In this document: one piece after another, positions 1-6,443 of the stretch
Numbering within the stretch: position 1 is the stretch's first letter
Layout of the letters: each line of letters opens with the position of its first letter
Assembly (NCBI GenBank): GCA_005808475.1
Contig: SYLY01000168.1
Coordinates: 1 to 39,871, forward strand
Length of the DNA: 39,871 nt
DNA from: Acidobacteriota bacterium
Lineage (GTDB): Bacteria > Acidobacteriota > Terriglobia > Bryobacterales > Bryobacteraceae
Reading direction: 5' to 3'
Notes under the pieces: generated by a model
Databases searched by the model: none
Seen by the model: only the letters and a program-made list of their open reading frames with translations
Told to the model about the DNA's origin: nothing
Program-made: the position numbers and the translations under genes

Positions 1-1
1 G

Positions 2-379
2 GATGTGGTCAACCGGCTGCGCAACCTGTTGAGTCAGTATCCGTTGAAGGGTGAATCCACGCTCGTCGTCGACGCGACCGGCCCCGGCGCTCCCGTGGTC
101 GACTTCATCCGCGCCGCGCGCCTCGGGGCCTCGCTGATCCCAGTCTCGATCACCGGTGGCGAGGCGGCTCACTACACCAACGGCGCGTATCATGTGCCGA
201 AGCGCGCGCTGCTCTCGATTTTGCAGATCCTGTTTCAGAACCGGACTCTCGAGATCGCCTCTTGCCTCGAACTCGCGGACATGCGCCCGTCGAGCGAGCA
301 CCACGGCGACCTCGCGATGGCGCTCGCCTTGGCGGCCTGGCAGGTGCATCAACGCCGTCTGCGTCCGGCCGAGTCCTGA
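2..379 (+). CDS. Terminase-like RNase H-fold protein, C-terminal part (5' end outside window)
   Basis: The reading frame is open to the left edge, so the true start lies upstream; the GTG at position 5 is probably internal. The pattern VVDATGPGAP, then a YHVPKRALL block, then HHGDLAMALALAAW near the end resembles the RNase H-like nuclease domain of large terminase subunits. In that family a first Asp, a VPK motif and a late H-D-D-L-V-x-A-L-A-L-A motif are typical. Here the late motif reads H-H-G-D, so one acidic residue is altered. The spacer between the VPK block and the late motif also looks shorter than usual. It could be a domesticated or decaying prophage gene, or a chromosomal relative of terminases. 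No other phage gene is visible. The assignment rests on motif resemblance only. Confidence 0.5.
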   Translation, partial: DVVNRLRNLLSQYPLKGESTLVVDATGPGAPVVDFIRAARLGASLIPVSITGGEAAHYTNGAYHVPKRALLSILQILFQNRTLEIASCLELADMRPSSEHHGDLAMALALAAWQVHQRRLRPAES

Positions 380-404
380 CACTTCGACACTTCAATGCAA
401 CGAC

Positions 405-465
405 GCGATGGCGGCTCCGGTGGGGCTCGCCCACCGCGCACGTCTTCCGGCGTGCGAGCCATCGC
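405..465. repeat. Nested inverted repeats, three-way-junction-like, between convergent genes
   Basis: An outer perfect 8-base inverted repeat (405-412 GCGATGGC with 458-465 GCCATCGC) encloses two hairpins: 418-424 CGGTGGG with 430-436 CCCACCG (5-base loop), and 438-442 GCACG with 451-455 CGTGC (8-base loop). It lies between the end of the terminase-like gene and the end of the convergent membrane-protein gene. No T-run follows on either strand, so a classical intrinsic terminator is not supported. A REP-like element or a structured 3' end is possible. Confidence 0.5.
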
Positions 466-523
466 TTCAGCCGTGGAAACGCGGGGCAGAGCTAGGGCGC
501 GGACGGCGGCGGCTAGTCCGCGA

Positions 524-1228
524 TCACCGCTTCTTGCCCTGAATCCGATTGGTCAGCGCCGCCAGCGACTCGCCGAACTTCAGCGACTCCGCTTCCGCCC
601 CGGTGACCTGTATCACCGTCGCCGTCGTCAGCCGGTTCGCCGTGGCCGCGCGGTATCGAGCCGCCAGCAGTCCGGCCGGCAACACCAGAGCCAGTGGACC
701 CAGCCAATAACTCGCCACCAGCGTCCACAGGGCGCAGACCCAGCCGATGGCCAGATACGCCGGACTCCGCGTCGTGACGAGCGAGGCCGCTAAAAACGCG
801 CCGTGCGCCACGAACCAAGTCCACACCGGCACGTCGGGATGCCCGGGAAACGAGAGCAGCACCAACCTCGCCAGCGCCACCGGAGCGTAGGCCAAGGCCC
901 ACAAGATCCCTACCCGAGATCCGGCCGGCCACGCCGCCAGCAGTAGCAGCAGCGTCAGAATCGCCACGGGCGAGGCCGGAGCCACCAGGCTCGAAACCGC
1001 GCGCGCCACCGGTTCCGTCGTCACCCGCGGCCGCTCCAGATCGTCGTTCTCCGAACCCGCCGCCGCGCCGGGTAGTGTCACGGGAACCCGGGATTCGCCG
1101 AGCCGGCCGACCCAGTCGTACGAGCCCGCGTCCACCGCGAAGCGCGCGATCCAGCCGGGTAGCAGCAGCAACGTTCCGGCCGCCGCGACGAGCAGCAGAG
1201 TGTGACGGAGAGTAGGCCAGCCGGGCAC
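524..1228 (-). CDS. Small integral membrane protein of unknown function
   Basis: I do not recognise this 234-residue protein. It opens with one hydrophobic segment (about residues 8-28), continues with a polar stretch of about 60 residues, then has four or so further hydrophobic segments rich in Leu, Ala and Val (roughly residues 84-205). It ends with a polar tail of about 35 residues. Start is GTG. It follows the Ntn-hydrolase gene by 43 bases on the same strand, so it is probably the last gene of the acpP-fabF-etfB-etfA transcript. No catalytic motif was found. A loose resemblance in layout to small exosortase-associated membrane proteins was considered but no diagnostic residues support it. 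Confidence 0.7.
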   Translation of the reverse strand: MPGWPTLRHTLLLVAAAGTLLLLPGWIARFAVDAGSYDWVGRLGESRVPVTLPGAAAGSENDDLERPRVTTEPVARAVSSLVAPASPVAILTLLLLLAAWPAGSRVGILWALAYAPVALARLVLLSFPGHPDVPVWTWFVAHGAFLAASLVTTRSPAYLAIGWVCALWTLVASYWLGPLALVLPAGLLAARYRAATANRLTTATVIQVTGAEAESLKFGESLAALTNRIQGKKR

Positions 1229-1271
1229 AGTACCTCAGCGTATACTGAAGCCGGTACCAAGCGGAATTTAC

Positions 1272-2045
1272 CTATTTGGGGGGATCGCCGGCCTTTCGCG
1301 ACAGCCAAGCCGCCCCTTCGTTGTCAATCACCGCGATATCGGTCGGGCCACCGACCACCGAGGCGCAGTAGCCGCTCTCCTGCGTCCGTCCGAACAACGC
1401 CTTCAGCGTGGCGATGGTCTGCTCCCGGGTCTCCACCTCCGGCGGCTCGTCGGGCCGGATGCCCATGCAGCGCGTGCTGCCCTGTGCCAGCGGTCGCGCC
1501 GGGTCGGCTGGATACAGGGCCGGATCGCCCAGGTCGTGCAGGACGCCTTCGGGAACGCGACGTTCGCGGAACGGGAATTGCATCTGAACGACGGTCGCGC
1601 CGCCATCCTCGCCGATGCCCGCGTAGAGGATCGTGCTCACCGAAGGGGCTCCCAGCCAGGACGACATCGGTTCGGGAATCGGGCGGTCCTTCAGGAACTC
1701 GTCCCAAAACTTCCGGATGGGAGCATGCAGACGCCGCCCCAGCCATTCGATTTGCTCCTCCGCCCGGCCGTCCGGCATCTCCGCCGACGCCTTCTCCAGC
1801 TCCTCGTCGATCCGCAGCGATCCTTGCTTGACGGCGCCGTTCTCCGGATGCACCGTACGCCCGTTGAGAATCAGCGCGCCGGAAATCGCGCAGACCGCGC
1901 GCTTGCCGCAAAGGAAGATCTTCCGCGCGCGATCCTTCTGGACGGGATCGCCGCCGTCGTACCGCGAATCGGCGGCGACGTAGATGCCATGTGCGGCCGG
2001 CAGCACCAAAACCAGCGTCTTGGCGAGCGGCAGCAGTAGGCTCAT
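1272..2045 (-). CDS. Proteasome-beta/HslV-like Ntn-hydrolase family protein
   Basis: The 257-residue product matches the proteasome-beta fold family. After a 9-residue leader, Thr10 is followed at exact family spacing by A-A-D-S-R (Asp26) and R-K-I-F (Lys42). If Thr10 is taken as Thr1, these fall at Asp17 and Lys33, the positions of the catalytic Asp and Lys in archaeal proteasome beta and HslV. Near the C terminus a GGPTDIAVI stretch matches the family's late strand, but the Asp166/Ser169 positions of proteasomes look substituted. The ATG overlaps the etfA stop by four bases (ATGA), so translation is probably coupled; the AAGGG just upstream sits very close to the ATG. The hydrophobic N terminus could alternatively be a signal peptide. 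The protein is not classical HslV, and no hslU-like ATPase is nearby. Fold assignment is fairly secure; proteolytic activity is inference. Confidence 0.7.
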   Translation of the reverse strand: MSLLLPLAKTLVLVLPAAHGIYVAADSRYDGGDPVQKDRARKIFLCGKRAVCAISGALILNGRTVHPENGAVKQGSLRIDEELEKASAEMPDGRAEEQIEWLGRRLHAPIRKFWDEFLKDRPIPEPMSSWLGAPSVSTILYAGIGEDGGATVVQMQFPFRERRVPEGVLHDLGDPALYPADPARPLAQGSTRCMGIRPDEPPEVETREQTIATLKALFGRTQESGYCASVVGGPTDIAVIDNEGAAWLSRKAGDPPK

Positions 2046-3001
2046 CCCTTGATTTTTCGAACTTCGGCGGACAGGGCTGGCACGACCTCGAACAGATCGC
2101 CGATGATGCCGTAGTCCGCGATCTCGAAGATGGGAGCGTCGGGGTCCTTGTTGATCGCGATCACCGTTTTGGAGCCCTTCATGCCCACCAGATGCTGGAT
2201 CGCGCCGGAGATTCCGGCCGCCAGGTAGACTCTCGGGGCCACCGTCTGACCGGAACTCCCCACCTGCCGCTCCATCGGCAGCCAGCCGTTGTCGCAAATG
2301 GGACGAGACGCCGCCAGTTCCGCTCCCAGCGCGCGGGCCAGATCCTCGACGATCCCGATGTTGTCCTTTTCCTTGATCCCCCGGCCCACCGACACGATCA
2401 GTTCGGCCGCGGTCAGGTCGATGGCGCGCGACGATTCGCGAAACGGCGGGTGCGGAACCGCGCGGGACGGCTCGCCGTGATCCAGCCGCACCGTGACGAT
2501 CTCCGCCGAGCCCGCCTCCACCGCGTCCGCGCGGCCCACGCCCGCCTGTAGCGACGCGAAGTGCGGACCCGGCCCGGCGGCCCGGTAGTCCGCGTTGAGC
2601 TTGCCCTGGAACAACTGGCGCGTCATGACCAGGCCGTTGTCGTCCCGAAGCCGGATCACGTCGCTGACCAGGACTCGCCCGAGCCGCGTCGCCACCTTGG
2701 GCGCGAAGTCGCGCGACTGGTAAGTATGCGGAAACAGCACCAGATCGGGCCGTATCCGTTCTACCGCGCCGGCTACCGTCGCGGTGAACGCGTCCGCCGT
2801 GTACTCGGCGAGCAGCGGACTCTCCATCGCGTGGACGCGGGACAGCCGCTTGCGGGCCAACTCCTGGGCTAGCTCGCCCGTCTCATGGCCCGCGACCAGC
2901 GCCTCCACATCGGCGCTGAGAGCCTGCGCGGCGGCCAGCGTCTCCCACGACATGCGGTGCCAGGCTCCGCGCGAATGCTCCATCACGACGAGGATCTTCA
3001 T
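2042..3001 (-). CDS. etfA: Electron transfer flavoprotein alpha subunit
   Basis: This 319-residue protein begins [12 protein letters not shown] and carries the ETF-alpha C-terminal FAD domain. Residues include the GRGIKEKDN block, [13 protein letters not shown], the [16 protein letters not shown] motif and an [12 protein letters not shown] stretch near the end. With EtfB it forms the soluble heterodimer that carries electrons from acyl-CoA and related dehydrogenases to ETF:quinone oxidoreductase. The start codon overlaps the etfB stop (ATGA) and its own stop overlaps the Ntn-hydrolase start the same way, so the three are likely translated in a coupled fashion. The frame stays open upstream into etfB, but family length and the start of homology fix the start used here. 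Confidence 0.95.
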   Translation of the reverse strand: MKILVVMEHSRGAWHRMSWETLAAAQALSADVEALVAGHETGELAQELARKRLSRVHAMESPLLAEYTADAFTATVAGAVERIRPDLVLFPHTYQSRDFAPKVATRLGRVLVSDVIRLRDDNGLVMTRQLFQGKLNADYRAAGPGPHFASLQAGVGRADAVEAGSAEIVTVRLDHGEPSRAVPHPPFRESSRAIDLTAAELIVSVGRGIKEKDNIGIVEDLARALGAELAASRPICDNGWLPMERQVGSSGQTVAPRVYLAAGISGAIQHLVGMKGSKTVIAINKDPDAPIFEIADYGIIGDLFEVVPALSAEVRKIKG

Positions 3002-3765
3002 AACACGCGCACCTCGTCTCGCAGGATCGCCGCGAGCCGCGCCGCCTGTTCGGCCGCCGGGCCCTCGATCATCACGGTCCGCTTCACGCGCAGGGGCGCG
3101 TAGACACGGTCGAGCACCACGCTTGCCGCTGGCGGGACTCCGAGTTCGGCCGCCGTCAGTTTGCGAACCTCCTTGGACTTCGCCTTCTTGATGCCCATCA
3201 GCGTGGCGTATCGCAGGCGATTGATGCCGGACTGAATCGTCAGCACCGCGGGAAGCGGTAGGTCGACATGTTGGAACCAGCCGTCCTCGAGTTCGCGCTT
3301 GACGCGGATTCCCGAACCCTGGGCCTCCACCTGCATGATGATGGTGGCGTGCGCGTAGCCGAGCAGTTCCGCCATCACGACTCCGGTCTGCCCGGAGCCG
3401 AGATCGTCCGACTGCAATCCGGTCAGAATCAGATCGGGCTTCTCCGCCGCGGCGGCGGCCGCCAGAATGCGCGCCACGCCGAGCACGTCGAACCGGTGGA
3501 GCGCGTCCTCTTCGACGTGGATCGCGCGATCGGCGCCTTTCGCCAGCGCCTCGCGGATCGTCTGCGACGCGGCTTCTGGACCGGCGCACAGAGCGATCAC
3601 CTCGCCGCCGTGCGCTTCCTTCAAACGCAACGCCTCCTCGAGCGCGTAGGCATCCGGTTCGTTGATCTCCGAGGCGTCCGGCTCCTCGATCCAGCGGGCA
3701 TCGGTGTCGACGCGCAGTTGCGTATCGCGCGCCGGAACCTGCTTGATGGCCGCGAGAATCTTCAT
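2998..3765 (-). CDS. etfB: Electron transfer flavoprotein beta subunit
   Basis: The 255-residue product starts MKILAAIKQVPARDT and contains the ETF-beta features INEPDAYALEEALRLKE, a D-L-I-L-T-G-L-Q-S-D-D block and the signature around L-P-A-V-L-T-I-Q-S-G-I-N-R-L-R-Y. It binds AMP and pairs with EtfA in the cytoplasm. The gene starts 4 bases after the fabF stop and ends in a 4-base overlap with etfA. Placement directly behind acpP and fabF is notable: it ties a flavoprotein mainly used in fatty-acid oxidation to a synthesis operon, or simply reflects a housekeeping transcript. Confidence 0.95.
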   Translation of the reverse strand: MKILAAIKQVPARDTQLRVDTDARWIEEPDASEINEPDAYALEEALRLKEAHGGEVIALCAGPEAASQTIREALAKGADRAIHVEEDALHRFDVLGVARILAAAAAAEKPDLILTGLQSDDLGSGQTGVVMAELLGYAHATIIMQVEAQGSGIRVKRELEDGWFQHVDLPLPAVLTIQSGINRLRYATLMGIKKAKSKEVRKLTAAELGVPPAASVVLDRVYAPLRVKRTVMIEGPAAEQAARLAAILRDEVRVL

Positions 3766-3769
3766 CGGG

Positions 3770-5011
3770 CTACGCCTCGTAACGCTTGAAAATGAGGCTG
3801 CCGTTGGTGCCGCCGAACCCGAACGAGTTCGATAGCGCGGTGTCGATCTTCATTTCGCGCGCCTTGTTGGGGATGTAATCGAGATTGCAGTCGGCGCCGG
3901 GAGCGTGGAAGTTGATGGTGGGCGGTGCGACTTGGTCGCGCATCGCCATGATCGTGATGCCCGCCTCGAGTCCGCCCGCGCCGCCCAGAAGGTGGCCGGT
4001 CATCGACTTGGTGGAACTCACCGCGACCTTGCGGGCATGCTCGCCGAAGCACTTCTCGATGGCGATCGACTCCAGCCGGTCGCCAACCTCGGTGGAAGTG
4101 GCGTGCGCGTTGATGTAGTCGATCTTGTCGGGGGTCAGCCCCGCGTCCTTGAGCGCGTTGCGCATTACGCGGATGATGCCCTCGCCGTTCTCGGCGCCGG
4201 AGGTGATGTGGTAAGCGTCGCCGCTCATGCCGTATCCGATGATCTCGGCGGTGATCGGCGCGCCGCGGCGCAACGCGAACTCGAGGTCCTCGAGGATTAG
4301 TACGCCGGCTCCTTCGCCGACCACGAAGCCTTCGCGATCCTTGTCCCACGGGCGGCAGGCGCCGGCGGGGTCGTCGTTGCGGTGCGAAAGCGCGCGCATG
4401 GCGGCGAATCCGCCGATGCTCATCGGCGTGATGGCGGCTTCGGCTCCACCGCAGATCATGGCGTCGGCGTCGCCGCGCTGGATGATCTTGAACGAGTCGC
4501 CGATGGCATGGGTGGAGGTGGTGCAGGCCGTGGCCGTGGCCGAGTTCGGCCCCTTGGCGCCGAACCGGATCGACACGTGACCGGAGCACAGATTGATGAT
4601 GGTGCCCGGAATGAAGAAAGGCGAGATCCGGCTGGGGCCCTTCTCGAGGTAGGTGCGGTGCTCCCGCTCGATCACCTCGAATCCGCCGATGCCGGAGCCG
4701 ATGTACACACCGACCCGTTCGGCGTGGTCCGGATCGACGGTCAGTTCGGCGCGTTTCACCGCGAAGTCGGCCGCCGCGATCCCGAGTTGGATGAAGCGGC
4801 CCATCTTCTTGACTTCCTTCTTTTCGATCCACTGGAAGGGGTCGAAGCCCTTGACTTCGCCGGCGATCTGGCAACTGAAACCCGTGGGATCGAACTGCGT
4901 GATGCGGCCGATGCCGCCCACGCCCGCCCGGCAGGCGGTCCAGGTTTCTTCCGTGCCGATGCCGAGCGGCGACACAAGGCCTACGCCCGTGACAACTACT
5001 CTACGTGGCAA
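3770..5011 (-). CDS. fabF: Beta-ketoacyl-ACP synthase II
   Basis: FabF condenses malonyl-ACP with acyl-ACP in type II fatty acid synthesis. Starting at TTG (5011) gives 413 residues, the length of the E. coli enzyme. It also places the catalytic Cys at 163 (in TATACTTST), His303 (NAHAT) and His340 (TGHLLGG), the same numbers as in E. coli FabF. A GGAG lies 7 bases upstream of this TTG. The frame is open further upstream by 50 codons, but that stretch is low-complexity, without homology, and would run into acpP, so TTG is preferred. The gene lies 82 bases behind acpP and 4 bases before etfB. Assignment is secure; only KAS II versus KAS I specificity is inferred from the family. Confidence 0.95.
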   Translation of the reverse strand: MPRRVVVTGVGLVSPLGIGTEETWTACRAGVGGIGRITQFDPTGFSCQIAGEVKGFDPFQWIEKKEVKKMGRFIQLGIAAADFAVKRAELTVDPDHAERVGVYIGSGIGGFEVIEREHRTYLEKGPSRISPFFIPGTIINLCSGHVSIRFGAKGPNSATATACTTSTHAIGDSFKIIQRGDADAMICGGAEAAITPMSIGGFAAMRALSHRNDDPAGACRPWDKDREGFVVGEGAGVLILEDLEFALRRGAPITAEIIGYGMSGDAYHITSGAENGEGIIRVMRNALKDAGLTPDKIDYINAHATSTEVGDRLESIAIEKCFGEHARKVAVSSTKSMTGHLLGGAGGLEAGITIMAMRDQVAPPTINFHAPGADCNLDYIPNKAREMKIDTALSNSFGFGGTNGSLIFKRYEA

Positions 5012-5018
5012 ACCGTTA

Positions 5019-5022
5019 CTCC
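5019..5022 (-). promoter_or_regulatory. Shine-Dalgarno GGAG that decides the fabF TTG start
   Basis: On the minus strand GGAG is followed by 7 bases and then TTG at 5011. This start gives catalytic residue numbers identical to E. coli FabF, so the site supports a TTG initiation codon rather than the upstream open frame. Confidence 0.6.
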
Positions 5023-5043
5023 GTAATGGGTTGGGGGAAAACC

Positions 5044-5073
5044 GCGCGGCAGGCTGGATTGCGCGAGCCGCGC
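5044..5073 (-). terminator. Possible attenuator hairpin between acpP and fabF
   Basis: A perfect 7-base inverted repeat (5067-5073 with 5044-5050, GCGCGGC/GCCGCGC) has a 16-base loop. On the minus strand it is followed by GGTTTTCC. The stem is short and the T-run weak, so it would only be a partial terminator. It lies where reduced read-through from the highly needed acpP into fabF would be useful. Alternatively it may be chance in GC-rich DNA. Confidence 0.3.
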
Positions 5074-5093
5074 CGGAAAGGTGGAAAGGCCGG

Positions 5094-5333
5094 CTATTGC
5101 TTGCCGGTCTTGTTCTTGATGTACTCGAACGCGTCCTTGACGGTGGCGATCTTTTCGGCATCCTCGTCGGGGATGTCGAGATCGAACGCCTCCTCGAACG
5201 CCATCACGAGTTCGACGATGTCGAGGGAGTCGGCGCCGAGATCGTCGACGAACGACGCGGTATCGTCGACCTGAGCCTCGTCCACGCCGAGTTGCTCGAC
5301 GATGATCTGCTTTACCTTTTGCTCAACGGACAT
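5094..5333 (-). CDS. acpP: Acyl carrier protein
   Basis: The 79-residue acidic protein has the [10 protein letters not shown] motif, with Ser36 as the site of 4'-phosphopantetheine attachment, and the usual four-helix pattern with many Asp and Glu. It carries growing acyl chains for fatty-acid and lipid synthesis in the cytoplasm. The ATG is preceded by a strong GGAGGA six bases or so upstream. It is the first gene of the fabF-etfBA chain; a promoter-like sequence lies about 35 bases upstream. Length and sequence are typical, and the call is secure. Confidence 0.97.
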   Translation of the reverse strand: MSVEQKVKQIIVEQLGVDEAQVDDTASFVDDLGADSLDIVELVMAFEEAFDLDIPDEDAEKIATVKDAFEYIKNKTGKQ

Positions 5334-5364
5334 GGGTCCTCCAAAAAGACGTCACAAAGTTCTG

Positions 5365-5393
5365 AGTCTAGCGGTAGTGGGGCCGTAAAGCAA
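5365..5393 (-). promoter_or_regulatory. Putative sigma70-type promoter of acpP
   Basis: On the minus strand TTGCTT (5388-5393) and TAGACT (5365-5370) are separated by exactly 17 bases, and the acpP ATG is at 5333. Three of six -35 bases and four of six -10 bases agree with the consensus. This fits transcription of the acpP-fabF-etfB-etfA chain; no start-site data exist. Confidence 0.45.
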
Positions 5394-5547
5394 CTCCGCG
5401 TCGAAACCGCGTGTACCGGCGCTCCGCACCGGTGGCCTCCCCATGGTACAGCGGAAGCGGAGTAGAGAATGGTCCAACCTCGAGAATTCCGGCCGGAGCC
5501 CGCAACGGGGCTCGAGAGGAAGCGGCCTCCCGCCGCACTTATTCTTT

Positions 5548-6295
5548 GTGGGACGCCAGGATATCACCGGCAAACGAGCCTTTTCCGTCGATCCGCGCGG
5601 CATGCTGCGCCTCACCGGCAGCCTGGATCTGGCCGCCGAGGCCACCGTGGCCGCGATCAGCCCCGAACTGATCGTACCTCCCAGGCTCGCGGACCTGATG
5701 TTCCTCATCGACACGGGGGCGCGCCGCACGCTCGAGATCTTCGAGGCCTTGGCCTACGGGGACGATCGCGAGGTGGTTCGCATCGCCCGGCGGTACGGCG
5801 CCGCGATGATGGCCGTGGAATACGATTCGCGTTCGATCCTGTTGACGGGCGGCCAGAGGTGTCGCGCACGACGAGGAATTTCTGACGCACTTCGCGGTGC
5901 TGGCGAGTTTAAAATGTGAGAGGGACCGGATCGACACTGTGCTCGGGAGGTACTCGAACATGATGACGGTGCAGATTGCGGAACAGACTCCACTCGGGAA
6001 GTGGATCCGGGAGGCCGGGGTGGAGGCCGGAGCGAAAGCGGGACGAGAAGCAGGGCTGGAAGCAGGACTCGCGCAAGGCCGGCTTCTGGGGCAGATCGAG
6101 TCGGCGGAGCGTCTCCTTCGGCGCCGGTATCCCGCCCTGGCGGCCGAGTTCTCGCGTGCCGGACTCGACTCCGCCGCCGTGGAGCGCCTGATCGACGCCC
6201 TTTGCGATGCCGTCGACGAGGCGGCCGCCCGGCGGGTGATCGAATCGGCCAAGCCCGGTCCGCCCAGCGACGGCGTATCCGCGAACGGAGGCTAG
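5548..6295 (+). pseudogene. Frameshifted Rpn-like PD-(D/E)XK nuclease/transposase-family gene
   Basis: Two overlapping frames together make one Rpn-like protein. The first frame (from about GTG 5548) reads DITGKRAFSVDPRG, then RLADLMFLI, LEIFEAL and AVEYDSRSILLTGG. These align with RVADLFFEL, HIEIQS and VWQVVLYIGRR of the intact relative at 29.8-30.7 kb. The match breaks near 5857, and the second frame continues with GVAHDEEFLTHFAVLASLK, an EAGxEAG-type repeat (about 6013-6080) and a helical tail. Skipping one base near 5857 would join the frames, consistent with a single-base insertion. The expected Glu-Gln of the nuclease core reads Glu-Phe here. Family members promote RecA-independent recombination in E. 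coli; this copy is probably dead. A sequencing error is the alternative explanation. Confidence 0.6.
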
Positions 6296-6317
6296 CCCGT
6301 TCCAGGGGTTCTTCGAC

Positions 6318-6420
6318 TGATGACGGTGCGGATGGCCGAATCGGCGCGGCATCTCCTTCGGCGTTGGTATCCCGCCGCCGTGGAGCCCGATCCACCCAGC
6401 GATGGCGTGTCCGCGAACGG
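6318..6420 (+). repeat. Collapsed tandem copy of the Rpn-like gene's 3' end
   Basis: Three blocks repeat the 3' part of the preceding pseudogene in the same order: 6318-6330 repeats 5961-5973, 6341-6378 repeats 6101-6138 with few changes, and about 6384-6420 repeats 6252-6289. The intervening material is missing, so this is a deletion derivative of a tandem duplication. It codes nothing intact. It fills the gap before the PHP-domain gene. Confidence 0.7.
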
Positions 6421-6443
6421 GAACTGGCAGCGCCCGGCCGAAT

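Noticed and set aside
2046-2297. N-terminal extension of the Ntn-hydrolase gene
   Set aside because: The frame is open into etfA, but the extra 84 residues are low-complexity Arg/Gly-rich and read out of frame through the conserved etfA 3' end.
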